Assembly: GCF_000420305.1 (NCBI RefSeq)
Contig: NZ_ATUR01000002.1
Location: 62,001-126,000 of the forward strand
Direction: 5' to 3'
DNA: 64,000 nt
Source of the DNA: Novosphingopyxis baekryungensis DSM 16222
GTDB lineage: Bacteria > Pseudomonadota > Alphaproteobacteria > Sphingomonadales > Sphingomonadaceae
The notes under the pieces are model-generated. The model searched no databases, had not been told where the DNA came from, and worked only from the letters and a program-made list of their open reading frames with translations. The position numbers and the translations under genes were made by a program. Position 1 is the stretch's first letter, and every line of letters starts with the position of its first letter. Shown here in pieces: positions 26,464 through 35,585 of this stretch.

Positions 26464-27213
26464 ATGCGGCGGCTCTCGATGGCGGCTGCGCTGCCGCTGT
26501 TGGCGCTGCTGGCGGCCTGCCAGAACGGCGCCGCCACCAAGACGGACGCCTCCGCCTTTCCCGAACCCAATCGCCCGGTCGCCAATGTCGTCGCCACGCA
26601 GTTCAGCAATGAGCCTGCGCGCGAGGCGGCGAACGAGGCGCAGATCGTCATGGACTGGGCAGATACCCGGCCCGGCATGACCGTGGCCGATATCGGCGCG
26701 GGTGAGGGCTATTACACCGTGCGGCTGGGCGACCGGGTGGGCGCCAAGGGGCGCGTGCTGGCGCAGGACATCGACCGCGCGGTGCTGACCCGGCTGGGCG
26801 AGCGCGTGGCGCGCGACCGGCTGGACAATGTCTCCATCAAGCTCGGCGCGCAGGACGATCCGGGCCTGCCCGATGCCAGCTTCGACCGCGTGTTCATGAT
26901 CCACATGTACCATGAGATCGCGCAGCCCTATGCCTTCCTCTGGCACCTGCGCCCCGCGCTGAAGGCGGATGGCGAGGTCATCATCGTCGATGCCGACCGG
27001 CCCACCGCCAATCATGGCACCCCGCCCAGCCTGCTGTTCTGCGAGCTGAAGGCGGTGGGATACCGGCTGACCGGCTATGAAGAGCGCCCGGACATCGGCG
27101 CGTACATCGCCCGCTTCGCCCCCCAGGGCGATCGCCCGGAGCCCAGCGCCATCACCCCCTGCGCCGCTCCGGAACCGGCCCCAGAACTAGCCCCAGAACC
27201 GGCCAAGCGCTGA
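26464..27213 (+). CDS. Class I SAM-dependent methyltransferase with lipoprotein signal
   Basis: From the ATG at 26464 the product is 249 residues. It begins MRRLSMAAALPLLALLAACQ, a clear lipoprotein signal (LLAAC, Cys 19), then a Rossmann methyltransferase with motif I VADIGAGEGYYTVRLG, motif II/III VLAQDIDRAVLTRL, and the post-motif region RVFMIHMYHEIAQPYAF. The C-terminus is a Pro/Glu/Ala tail. A SAM-dependent enzyme with an export signal is unusual because SAM is cytoplasmic. It lies 2 bp after prfB, so the two are co-transcribed. The substrate is unknown. Confidence 0.8.
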   Translation: MRRLSMAAALPLLALLAACQNGAATKTDASAFPEPNRPVANVVATQFSNEPAREAANEAQIVMDWADTRPGMTVADIGAGEGYYTVRLGDRVGAKGRVLAQDIDRAVLTRLGERVARDRLDNVSIKLGAQDDPGLPDASFDRVFMIHMYHEIAQPYAFLWHLRPALKADGEVIIVDADRPTANHGTPPSLLFCELKAVGYRLTGYEERPDIGAYIARFAPQGDRPEPSAITPCAAPEPAPELAPEPAKR

Positions 27214-27293
27214 TCCCGCCACCGCCGCAGCGCGCGGATACAAGCGCGCCGCCGCTCGTTGACCAGGCATCCCCCAAGTGAAGGAGAGATGCC

Positions 27294-27449
27294 ATGAGCG
27301 ACCACCCCAAGCAGGACGATGCCGCGAGCAGCCCGCCCCCGCGCGATCCGCCCGGCAAGCTGAGCCCGGACGAGCAGCGCGGCGGCGACAGCAGCCACCC
27401 GCAAAAGCAGCGCAACGATCCGGTCACCCCCAAAGACCGCAACCACTGA
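27294..27449 (+). CDS. Small hydrophilic disordered protein
   Basis: A 51-residue ORF with a strong SD (AAGGAGA) and ATG at 27294: MSDHPKQDDAASSPPPRDPP and so on, ending DPVTPKDRNH. It is rich in Pro, Asp, Lys and Ser, with no hydrophobic segment, so it is probably intrinsically disordered. The SD and high-GC third positions support translation. No function is recognised. It is about 80 bp after the methyltransferase on the same strand. Confidence 0.5.
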   Translation: MSDHPKQDDAASSPPPRDPPGKLSPDEQRGGDSSHPQKQRNDPVTPKDRNH

Positions 27450-27951
27450 TCCCGCGCGGCCGGAGGCAGCCCAAGCAGCCCCCGACCCGCATGGCCGCTC
27501 TCATGCGTTTGCGGCCCGGAGAGGCGGCCAGGGTCACACTGGTTCACACTGTACAGAGCGGGAAACTTCAAAGCCCCGAACCCTCCACCATCACAGCCCC
27601 CGCACACACCCGCCGAGCGGCCCTCACCCGCCCGCGCCGAGCCGATGCGCCGAAAAGCGCCAGCGAATCCAACAGCATGGGTCATGGAGCATCATGGCAT
27701 GCGGGCGGGGTTGTAGGACAGGGCGATGAAAGGCAGATCATTATGATCTCACATGCCGAATTTTATGACGCGCTAGCGAATCCAGCCTTTGTAGTCACTG
27801 TGGTATGACAGGACCTTTACATTCCCCGGAGTAACACGCGCTGCTATTGCACAAGCGGAAAGGGCCGCGCGACATTGTCGCGCGGCCCTTCCTATATCCC
27901 TTTCCGCACCGGCAAACCTTGGGAAGTAAGCCGCCAGAGTTCGCTGAACTT
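27450..27951. other. Intergenic region before the TonB receptor 3' end
   Basis: About 500 bp without a convincing gene. It includes a short near-duplication (GTCACACTG/GTTCACACTG near 27532-27550), a lower-GC stretch from about 27720, and the terminator hairpin at 27860-27890. Open frames across it (for example 27278-27808) are read-through of the small disordered gene in another frame and have no family similarity. Confidence 0.5.
27860..27890 (-). terminator. Strong hairpin terminator downstream of the TonB receptor
   Basis: A perfect 15-bp inverted repeat (AAGGGCCGCGCGACA at 27860-27874 and its complement at 27876-27890) with a minimal loop lies about 60 bp after the receptor stop. On the minus strand it is followed by a short T-rich stretch (TTTCC). 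It is probably an intrinsic terminator for the receptor transcript. Confidence 0.7.
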
Positions 27952-30900
27952 CTAGAAGTCGAAGCGTGCGCCGGCGTACAGGAAGCGTCCAATATTGTCA
28001 TATTGACCACTGCCCGAGCCGGTACCGTCCAGACCCAAAGGTGGAAGAGTGTCGAGCAAATTGTCGACGCCCACGTAAAAGCCAAAGTTGCTGTCCATCT
28101 CCAAATCGACCCGGATATTGTGATAAAAAGTTTCTGGGTATTCGATTGGGAATGAATAGTCTGGATTTTCCGCCGGGCGACCCTGCAGCGGATTAAACGT
28201 TTCGAAAGTGTTAACGAACTGCTCGCCGATGTAGCGCAGATTATAAGTTACGCGCGGTACGCCGAAGTCGAGTCCAACGATCATGCTGCCAGCAAACTCT
28301 GGATCACCGAGCTCGAGGAGTTGCTGATTGATGAAATTCGGATCGTCAATGTCCGTATAGTTGTCTCGATTGATAACGTAAGACAGAAGGCCACGGAAGT
28401 TCAGAGCAACTGCGCCAAAGTCGCGCTGGTAATTCAAATCAAAGTCAATGCCGGATGTTTTCTGCTTCGCAAAGTTGAACGGTCCAGAAATAAAGGACCG
28501 ATCAGTTGGCGCTACGTCTAGGCTGATCGTGGAACCGCCTAGCTGACGATCAGATTGACCCTGAAACGTTCCGTCGGGTCGCCGAAATACGGCGGCGCAG
28601 TATTGGTTGTTGATGCCTGATGGAGAATCATAGCACTGGTTGATGATCGTCTGGGGTGCGAGTGAGAAGATAACATTGTCGATCGAAATATTGTAATAGT
28701 CGACTGTGAACGACAATCCAGGCACGAATTCTGGCTGGAACACCGCGCCAAGCGTGTAGCTATCCGATACTTCGGCATCAAGATTGGGGTTGCTGCCATT
28801 TAAGCCGCGAATACCTGACGCAGGGATATTCGTAAACGCCTGTGAAACACCATTTACCAAAACTGTCGTCGGAACGCCGTCAGCCGCGCAGTTGGCTGCA
28901 CGATTTGGGTTGTCGTTGATAAAGCGCGAGTCGCAAGGATCTACAAGACCATTCAGGAATGTCTGGCTTGGAGCTGCAAGCAAGTCCGACTGCGTGGGAA
29001 CACGAACAGAGCGTGCATAGCTTCCCCGTAGACGGAAGCTACGGAATGGCGCCCATACCACGCCGCCGTTGTAGGTTTCGACGGTTCCCACGTTACCAAG
29101 ATTATAGTCCGAAACGCGGAATGCACCCTCAACAGTGAGTTCTTCGGCGAAAGGAATGTTTGCCAGGAGGGGGATGCGTACTTCGCCATAGGCCTCATAA
29201 ACTTCCAGATCTTCAGGATCGAAGACCGGAATGGCATTCAAGAACGTTCCGCCGCTTCTTGTAAATTCATCAAAAGCGGAAAACGCTGTTTCCTTGCGAT
29301 ATTCTGCTCCCAAGGCGAAACCAATTGGTCCCCCTGGAAGCTCGAACAACTGCGAAAGATCGCCATTTACATAAGCTGTAGCCTGATATTGATCAGCCCG
29401 CTGCTCGCGTGTCGAATCTGTTACAATGTAATTAAGTGCTGCGGCAGATGGCGCTCCTTGCCCAAATAGATTAACCGGGACACATGCAGGGTCGTCATTA
29501 GCTGTGCCAGCATCAGCATTGATAGCACAGACAATATTCCCCGCTCCATTGCGAACGGCGTCTATCGAATTGAAATACCGGTCGATATTTACGTTACCTT
29601 CGGTGCGATAGAATGTGTCTAGGCGCCCGTAGTTGAAAGCGACTTCATAGCCCCAGTCATCATTGAACGTTCCATCGACGCCCGCCACAATGCGATATGT
29701 TTCACGCCGATGCTGTTCGCCGCGTCCGCCGAAATCCGTGTTGAACCGGAATGCGGAGAAGGACGTCGCTCCAGGAGCGAGTGACTGCTGAAGCGTTGAG
29801 CGAGCCTGAGCGGTCAGGAATGGGTTGTTCAACGAAAACGTGTTGTTGAAGAAGGTTGGCTGACCTTCCTGAATCGCATCGATTCGAACGTACTTCGCTT
29901 CGACAAAGGGCCGAAATGCCGGAGACACTTCAAAACTGGCGAGCACGTTGGCGGTATAACGTTCTGTTTCTGGAGCAAGCTGCCCAGTCAGCAACAAGGT
30001 CGAACCTAGTCCACCAACTGCGTTACCTGAACCAACGGTTCGGAGATCTTTGCTCACTACATTACGAATGAGATTCCCGTTCGGTGCGAAAGCAAAAGTA
30101 AAGCCAAGCGGGTTTCCGGATTGGTTGTTCTGACCCGTGCAATTGAATGCCTGCCGCGCGGCGCTGCCCGAGCAGCTTGATGTAAACAGGCCGCCTTCAG
30201 AAATGTTGATGTTACGAATGCCTTCGACAAAAACACGGTCTGGAATGCCATTGCCACCGGCTGGCTCACCAATCGTGTTTTCAACCTGCTGAAGCTGGCG
30301 ACGCCCGCTATAGGCGCCGGTGAGATCATCACGGTCGGTATTATAAAGACCGCGCGCTTCGCTATACTCACCTGCAACAGTGATGTTGCCGCGGCCGTCA
30401 GCAAAATTTTTACCGGCAATTAGCGATGCCGTATAGGTTCCGCGACCGCCATGATCTGCAACACCGGCCTGAACACGCCCTTCGACGCCTTCGTAATCGC
30501 GCTTGAGGATAAAGTTCACGACGCCCGCAACCGCATCGGCACCGTACACAGCACTGTTGCCGCCGGTAACGATGTCGATGCGCTCGACAAGCGCACTTGG
30601 GATGGTGTTCACATCGACGCTGGTTGGCACGCCAGGCTGGCTGGTAATGTGCCGCCGCCCATTCACCAGCACCAAGGTGCGGTTTGTTCCGAGACCACGA
30701 AGATCGATAAGGTTGAGCCCGGCGGTACCGATGAAGCGCGTGGAATTTTGCTGGCTAAAGGTCGACCGCAACGAAGGAAGGTCATTCAAGGCATCGCCTA
30801 GGTTGACTTCGCCGGTTGACTGGATTTCGCCGAGAGAAAGTGACGTTACAGGGTTCGGGCTATCCAAGTTAGGCCGCTGAATACGCGTACCCGTAACGAC

Positions 30901-31077
30901 GATCGCGCCGCCGAGCGAGGAGCTTTCTCCGGCCGGGGTTACTGTCGTATCATCATCCTGATCGGCTGTAGCTTGAGCGTCCGCGTCCTGCGACTGGGCT
31001 GCAACCGGGGCCGAAAAGAGTGCCATTCCGATTGCGATAGGGGCCACGCCTAAATGAGAAAGAGTCTTGATGCGCAT
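27952..31077 (-). CDS. TonB-dependent receptor
   Basis: From the ATG at 31077 the product is 1041 residues, with SD GGAG ten bases upstream. A signal peptide (IAIGMALFSAPVAAQ) is followed by a short acidic Gln-rich spacer, the plug domain (GAIVVTGTRIQRPNLDSPNP; TRTLVLVNGRRH-like NRTLVLVNGRR; IERIDIVTGG-like VERIDIVTGGNSAVYGADAV), and a large 22-strand-type barrel ending in the outer-membrane signature YAGARFDF. It imports a siderophore, vitamin or carbohydrate using TonB energy; the substrate cannot be read from the sequence. Base composition is visibly lower in GC than all neighbours. It stands alone with its own terminator. Confidence 0.9.
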   Translation of the reverse strand: MRIKTLSHLGVAPIAIGMALFSAPVAAQSQDADAQATADQDDDTTVTPAGESSSLGGAIVVTGTRIQRPNLDSPNPVTSLSLGEIQSTGEVNLGDALNDLPSLRSTFSQQNSTRFIGTAGLNLIDLRGLGTNRTLVLVNGRRHITSQPGVPTSVDVNTIPSALVERIDIVTGGNSAVYGADAVAGVVNFILKRDYEGVEGRVQAGVADHGGRGTYTASLIAGKNFADGRGNITVAGEYSEARGLYNTDRDDLTGAYSGRRQLQQVENTIGEPAGGNGIPDRVFVEGIRNINISEGGLFTSSCSGSAARQAFNCTGQNNQSGNPLGFTFAFAPNGNLIRNVVSKDLRTVGSGNAVGGLGSTLLLTGQLAPETERYTANVLASFEVSPAFRPFVEAKYVRIDAIQEGQPTFFNNTFSLNNPFLTAQARSTLQQSLAPGATSFSAFRFNTDFGGRGEQHRRETYRIVAGVDGTFNDDWGYEVAFNYGRLDTFYRTEGNVNIDRYFNSIDAVRNGAGNIVCAINADAGTANDDPACVPVNLFGQGAPSAAALNYIVTDSTREQRADQYQATAYVNGDLSQLFELPGGPIGFALGAEYRKETAFSAFDEFTRSGGTFLNAIPVFDPEDLEVYEAYGEVRIPLLANIPFAEELTVEGAFRVSDYNLGNVGTVETYNGGVVWAPFRSFRLRGSYARSVRVPTQSDLLAAPSQTFLNGLVDPCDSRFINDNPNRAANCAADGVPTTVLVNGVSQAFTNIPASGIRGLNGSNPNLDAEVSDSYTLGAVFQPEFVPGLSFTVDYYNISIDNVIFSLAPQTIINQCYDSPSGINNQYCAAVFRRPDGTFQGQSDRQLGGSTISLDVAPTDRSFISGPFNFAKQKTSGIDFDLNYQRDFGAVALNFRGLLSYVINRDNYTDIDDPNFINQQLLELGDPEFAGSMIVGLDFGVPRVTYNLRYIGEQFVNTFETFNPLQGRPAENPDYSFPIEYPETFYHNIRVDLEMDSNFGFYVGVDNLLDTLPPLGLDGTGSGSGQYDNIGRFLYAGARFDF

Positions 31078-31400
31078 AGTTTCCATTCTCCACCGCTCTC
31101 GGGATGAGTGCGGTCTCCTAGCTGTTTGATAAATAGAAAAATGCTTGGGCATTCAGCAAATGTAAAGCGTGCTCATGGACCTCCTGATGTTTAATGATCG
31201 GATGGCGCATTTAGGCAACAGTTGACCAACTCGCGCTTCCGAATCAGATTGCTTGGCTCAGCGCTGATAAACGTATGTGGGTATAACGAGCTGCAAAGGC
31301 TGCGGAAATCGACGAAGAGTTCGTGCCCTCCGATGGAGTCTGATGCATACTTGTGTTGCATAAGAGGAGGTGGATGTAGTCGTGCTCTCAGGTTGGTCTT
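31078..31400. other. Intergenic region: TonB receptor leader and lepA 3' flank
   Basis: About 320 bp, AT-richer than average, holding the receptor promoter and leader. Open frames crossing it (for example 31222-31536 plus) run into lepA antisense and have no family similarity. No RNA gene or terminator was recognised. Confidence 0.45.
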
Positions 31401-33203
31401 TCACTCCTCCCCCATCCGCAACGCAGCGATAAACGCTTCCTGCGGGATGCTGACATTGCCATATTCGCGCATCTTGGCTTTGCCCTTTTTCTGCTTTTCC
31501 AGCAGCTTCTTCTTGCGGCTGATGTCGCCGCCATAGCATTTGGCGGTCACGTCCTTGCGCATGGCGCTGATCGTCTCGCGGGCGATCACCTTGGCGCCGA
31601 TGGCGGCCTGGATCGGGATCTTGAACAAATGGCGCGGGATGAGGTCTTTCAGCCGTTCGCATAGCTGGCGGCCACGGGCCTCGGCCTCGCCGCGGTGGAC
31701 GATCATGGCGAGCGCGTCGACCGGTTCATTGTTCACCAGGATGTTCATCTTGACGAGGTCGCCCTCGCGCAGGCCGATCTGCTCATAATCGAAGCTGGCA
31801 TAGCCGCGGCTGATGCTTTTCAGCCGGTCGTAGAAATCGAACACCACCTCGTTGAGCGGCAGTTCATAGCCCACCTGCGCGCGGCCGCCCACATAAGTGA
31901 GCTCGGTCTGGATGCCGCGCCGGTCCTGGCACAGCTTCAGGATGGAGCCGAGATATTCGTCCGGCGTGTAGATGGTCGCCTTGATCCACGGCTCCTCCAT
32001 ATGATCGATATGGACGGGATCGGGATAGTCGGCCGGATTGTGCAGATATTGCACCGATCCGTCGGTCATCGTCATGCGATAGACCACGGACGGGGCGGTG
32101 GTGATGAGATCCAGATCATATTCGCGCGTGAGGCGCTCCTGAATGATCTCCAGATGCAGCAGGCCGAGGAAACCGCAGCGGAAGCCGAAGCCGAGCGCGG
32201 CGCTGGTCTCCATCTCGAAGGTGAAGCTGGCATCGTTGAGGCGCAGGCGGCCGATGCTCTCGCGCAGCTTCTCGAAGTCCGCAGCGTCCACGGGGAACAG
32301 GCCGCAGAACACCACCGACTGCACTTCCTTGAAGCCCGGCAGCGCCTTGTCCGCGCCGCCCTTCACGGTGGTGATGGTGTCGCCCACGGCGGTATCGGCC
32401 ACCTCCTTGATCTGCGCGGTGATGAAACCGATCTCGCCGGGGCCGAGTTCGGGCAGCTGGGTGATCTTGGGCTTCATGCAGCCCACCCGGTCCACCAGAT
32501 GCTGCGATCCCTGCTGCATGAAGCGGATGTTCATGCCCTTTTTCAGCACGCCGTCGATCACGCGGATCAGGATGACGACGCCCAGATAGGGATCGTACCA
32601 GCTGTCCACGAGCAGGGCCTTCAGCGGCGCATCGCGGTCTCCGCCGGGCGGCGGGATGCGGGTGACGATGGCCTCCAGCACTTCCTCGATCCCGATGCCG
32701 GACTTGGCGCTGGTGAGAACCGCATTGTCCGCCGGGATGCCGACGATATCCTCAATCTCGGCGCGCACCTTGTCCGGCTCGGCGGCGGGCAGATCGATCT
32801 TGTTGATGACCGGCACGATCTCATGATCATGCTCGATCGACTGGTACACATTGGCCAGCGTCTGCGCCTCCACACCCTGCGCGGCGTCCACCACCAGCAG
32901 CGCGCCCTCGCACGCGGCCAGCGAGCGGCTGACTTCATACGCAAAGTCGACATGGCCGGGCGTGTCCATGAGGTTCAGCTCATAGGTCTCGCCATCCTTG
33001 GCGGTATAATCCAGCCGCACGGTCTGCGCCTTGATGGTGATGCCGCGCTCGCGCTCGATATCCATATTGTCGAGCACCTGCTCGCTCATCTCCCGCTCGG
33101 TCAGCCCGCCGGTGTGCTGGATCAGCCGATCGGCGAGGGTGGATTTCCCGTGATCGATATGGGCGATGATGGAGAAGTTACGGATTTTTGAAAGCTCGGT
33201 CAT
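31401..33203 (-). CDS. lepA: Translation elongation factor 4 (LepA)
   Basis: From the ATG at 33203 the product is 600 residues: [20 protein letters not shown], with the P-loop AHIDHGKST, switch region [22 protein letters not shown], and NKID ([14 protein letters not shown]), then EF-G-like domains and the LepA-specific C-terminal domain ([19 protein letters not shown]). EF4 is a ribosome GTPase that affects elongation and 30S assembly under stress. The frame is open for another 57 codons upstream, but those encode the translated 14-bp repeat (repeated [13 protein letters not shown]) and are not part of the family. Confidence 0.96.
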   Translation of the reverse strand: MTELSKIRNFSIIAHIDHGKSTLADRLIQHTGGLTEREMSEQVLDNMDIERERGITIKAQTVRLDYTAKDGETYELNLMDTPGHVDFAYEVSRSLAACEGALLVVDAAQGVEAQTLANVYQSIEHDHEIVPVINKIDLPAAEPDKVRAEIEDIVGIPADNAVLTSAKSGIGIEEVLEAIVTRIPPPGGDRDAPLKALLVDSWYDPYLGVVILIRVIDGVLKKGMNIRFMQQGSQHLVDRVGCMKPKITQLPELGPGEIGFITAQIKEVADTAVGDTITTVKGGADKALPGFKEVQSVVFCGLFPVDAADFEKLRESIGRLRLNDASFTFEMETSAALGFGFRCGFLGLLHLEIIQERLTREYDLDLITTAPSVVYRMTMTDGSVQYLHNPADYPDPVHIDHMEEPWIKATIYTPDEYLGSILKLCQDRRGIQTELTYVGGRAQVGYELPLNEVVFDFYDRLKSISRGYASFDYEQIGLREGDLVKMNILVNNEPVDALAMIVHRGEAEARGRQLCERLKDLIPRHLFKIPIQAAIGAKVIARETISAMRKDVTAKCYGGDISRKKKLLEKQKKGKAKMREYGNVSIPQEAFIAALRMGEE

Positions 33204-33288
33204 AGGCTTGAGCGGATAGCGGGGCCGGGCGCGGCTGTCATCTGGCGAATGGCGCGCAAAGCAGCTTGGCAGATCGGCCTGGCAGGTC

Positions 33289-33340
33289 CAGCTTGGCAGG
33301 TACAGCTTGGCAGGTACAGCTTGGCAGGTACAGCTTGGCA
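33289..33340. repeat. 14-bp tandem repeat upstream of lepA
   Basis: CAGCTTGGCAGGTA is repeated head to tail at 33289, 33303 and 33317, with a fourth copy at 33331 that diverges after ten bases. Degenerate copies precede it (CAGCTTGGCAG near 33272, CCTGGCAGGTC near 33279). The 14-bp period is not a multiple of three, so it is unlikely to be coding. It lies between the divergent lepA and SpoIIAA-like genes. Confidence 0.92.
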
Positions 33341-33426
33341 CGTGCGGCTTGCGCGCAGGTGGCAAGCTGTTCACAAGCGGTGTGCCGGACGACGCGCCGG
33401 GTATGGAAAAATACAGGGATCTGCCG

Positions 33427-33819
33427 ATGTTTGCAGTGCATTACGACCAGTCGGCCAATCGGGTGCTCATGTCCGTGCAAGGCCATTTCACGCCCGATGA
33501 CGTGCAGCGCCTGTCCGATGCGGTGACCGCTGCAGTGGCCCAGGCGAAGCAGCATGGCGATGACTTCGACGTCCTGGTCGAATCGCCGGCATTCCCGGTC
33601 CAGGCGCAGGATGTGGCGGCTTTGCTGGCCGGGATCATGGAGCGCGGCATGCCGCTGACCACCGGCCGCGCGGCGGTGGTGGTGGGCAGCCATCTCAGCC
33701 TGATGCAGGCCAGACGGACGCTGCTGCATCCCCGGCTGCAGGCGTTCCTGTCCCCCGTCGAGGCGCAGGCATGGCTAGCGGGTAGCAATCCGGACATGCC
33801 CATGCCGCTGGGCACCTGA
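33427..33819 (+). CDS. SpoIIAA/STAS-like domain protein
   Basis: From the ATG at 33427 (AGGGA seven bases upstream) the product is 130 residues: [20 protein letters not shown], then [38 protein letters not shown], and [20 protein letters not shown]. The alternating strands and helices resemble the SpoIIAA/STAS-like family of small cytosolic proteins, whose function in sphingomonads is unknown. Upstream in-frame ATGs at 33403 and 33307 exist, but the latter runs into the tandem repeat. Divergent from lepA. Assignment is moderate. Confidence 0.6.
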   Translation: MFAVHYDQSANRVLMSVQGHFTPDDVQRLSDAVTAAVAQAKQHGDDFDVLVESPAFPVQAQDVAALLAGIMERGMPLTTGRAAVVVGSHLSLMQARRTLLHPRLQAFLSPVEAQAWLAGSNPDMPMPLGT

Positions 33820-33944
33820 CGCGCCCGCGCGGTTGCCCGCGCATTTTCCCGATTGCCAAGGCTGAAAATCGGCATAATGGATTCGGTCGGCTATTTGCCG
33901 GGCGTGAGGGTTGGGCCTGCGTTCCAGATAAGGTCGATGCTCTC

Positions 33945-35501
33945 ATGATTTTCGGACGCGTAAAGCCGCTCGATGCGATTCTCGCCACGGCGGAAAAGAA
34001 ATCCCTTACCCGCACCCTTGGTCCCTGGCAGCTGACCCTGCTGGGCGTGGGCGCCATCATCGGCACCGGCATTTTCGTGCTGACCAGCGAGGCCGCGCAG
34101 AAGGCGGGGCCGGGCATGATGTGGAGCTTCGTCATCGCCGGGCTGGTCTGCGCGGTCGCGGCGCTCTGCTATTCCGAGCTGGCCTCGATGGTGCCCGTCG
34201 CGGGCAGCGCCTATACCTATACCTATGCCGTGATGGGGGAGCTGCTGGCCTGGATGGTCGGCTTTGCGCTGATCCTGGAATATGCGGTCTCGGCCAGCGC
34301 CGTCTCGGTCGGCTGGTCGGGCTATTTTGTGGGGCTGCTGGCCAATGCCGGGATAGTGCTGCCCCCGGCGCTGACGCAAGGGTTCTACGCGCCGGGCGGG
34401 TTCATCAATTTGCCGGCCATGGTCATAGCGCTGCTGGTGACGGGCCTGTTGATGATCGGCACCACGGAAAGTGCGCGCGTGAACGCGGTGCTGGTGGTGA
34501 TCAAGGTGACCGCGCTCGTCATTTTCATCGCCATCACTCTGCCCATGATGAAGGGCCAGAATTTCGATCCGTTCATGCCCAATGGCTGGACCGGGCCGGG
34601 CCTTGGCACCGGTTTCGGCGCGCTGGGCGCCGCCGCCTCCATCTTCTTTGCCTATGTCGGCTTCGATGCCGTTTCCACGGCGGCGGAGGAAACCAAGAAT
34701 CCGCAGCGCAACGTGCCGATCGGCCTGATCGGCGCGCTGGGCATCTGCACCGTCTTCTATCTGCTGGTGTCCGCCGGGGCGATCGGCGCCGTCGGTGCAC
34801 AGCCGATCGCGGCGCCGGGTGGCGGGCTGCTGCAGCCCGGCTCCACCGCATTCGCATCGCAATGCCAGTCGCTGCTGGCCGCCGGGCGCGAGCCGCTGGT
34901 CTGCTCCAAGGAAGCGCTGGCCTTTGTGCTGCGGCAGGCGGGGCATCCGGCGCTGGGCAATATGATCGGCATCGCGGCCTTTGTGGCGCTGCCGTCCGTC
35001 ATCCTCATCATGCTGTTCGGCCAGACGCGCATATTCTTCGTGATGGCGCGCGACGGTCTGCTGCCCACAGGCCTGGCCAAGATCCACCCCAAGTGGAAGA
35101 CGCCGCATGTCATCACCATGATCACCGGCGTGGCGGTGGCCGGTTTCGCCGCCTTCCTGCCGGTCGGGCAGCTGGCCGATATCTCCAATTCCGGCACGCT
35201 GTTCGCCTTTTTCATGGTCGCGCTGTCGGTGCTGGTCCTGCGCCGCACCCAGCCGGATCGGCACCGCCCGTTCCGCACGCCGTTCGTCTATATCGTCGCG
35301 CCGCTGGCGATCATCGGCACGGTCGGGCTCTATGTCAGCCTGCCGCTGGAGGCGATGCTGGTGCTGCCGGTATGGGGCGGCATCGGCCTGGTGATCTATT
35401 TCCTCTATGGCTACCGCAAGAGCAATGTCGCGCTCGGCATTATCGAGGTGCATGAGCTGGATGCGGATGCCCCGCCGGAGCCGCTTCCCCCGCACGCCTA
35501 G
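33945..35501 (+). CDS. APC superfamily amino acid permease
   Basis: A 518-residue integral membrane protein with 12 or more hydrophobic helices. Signature segments are LTLLGVGAIIGTGIFVLTSEAAQ (TM1, the GxGxxIGxGIF-type motif), AGSAYTYTYAVMGELLAWMVGF, FFAYVGFDAVSTAAEETKNPQRNVP, and FGQTRIFFVMARDGLLP. It resembles the cationic amino acid transporter (CAT/YfnA) group. A loop of about 60 residues with two Cys (ASQCQSL, VCSKEAL) is inserted after TM8. It probably takes up basic or bulky amino acids. A hairpin terminator follows immediately. Confidence 0.88.
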   Translation: MIFGRVKPLDAILATAEKKSLTRTLGPWQLTLLGVGAIIGTGIFVLTSEAAQKAGPGMMWSFVIAGLVCAVAALCYSELASMVPVAGSAYTYTYAVMGELLAWMVGFALILEYAVSASAVSVGWSGYFVGLLANAGIVLPPALTQGFYAPGGFINLPAMVIALLVTGLLMIGTTESARVNAVLVVIKVTALVIFIAITLPMMKGQNFDPFMPNGWTGPGLGTGFGALGAAASIFFAYVGFDAVSTAAEETKNPQRNVPIGLIGALGICTVFYLLVSAGAIGAVGAQPIAAPGGGLLQPGSTAFASQCQSLLAAGREPLVCSKEALAFVLRQAGHPALGNMIGIAAFVALPSVILIMLFGQTRIFFVMARDGLLPTGLAKIHPKWKTPHVITMITGVAVAGFAAFLPVGQLADISNSGTLFAFFMVALSVLVLRRTQPDRHRPFRTPFVYIVAPLAIIGTVGLYVSLPLEAMLVLPVWGGIGLVIYFLYGYRKSNVALGIIEVHELDADAPPEPLPPHA

Positions 35502-35509
35502 GCCAGAAC

Positions 35510-35533
35510 ATCCTCCCCGCCGCCGGGGAGGAT
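35510..35533 (+). terminator. Hairpin after the APC permease
   Basis: ATCCTCCCCG and CGGGGAGGAT form a 10-bp stem with a short GC loop (35510-35533), 9 bp after the permease stop. It is followed by TTGCTTG, a weak T-run. Confidence 0.6.
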
Positions 35534-35585
35534 TTGCTTGCCCTCCCCCGGTGGGTCGCTAGCCTTTCGGGCGAAGGAGAGCGGC

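Noticed and set aside
31222-31536. 104-residue ORF at the lepA 3' end
   Set aside because: It overlaps lepA antisense and shows no signal peptide or family motif despite an AT-rich start region.
31695-33191. 498-residue ORF on the plus strand
   Set aside because: Antisense of lepA; no family motif.
33289-33340. CRISPR array
   Set aside because: The 14-bp repeats are contiguous with no unique spacers of 25-40 bp and there are no cas genes.
33891-35495. 534-residue ORF on the minus strand
   Set aside because: It is the antisense shadow of the APC permease, His/Arg/Gln-rich with no hydrophobic pattern or family similarity; the plus-strand protein has clear permease motifs.
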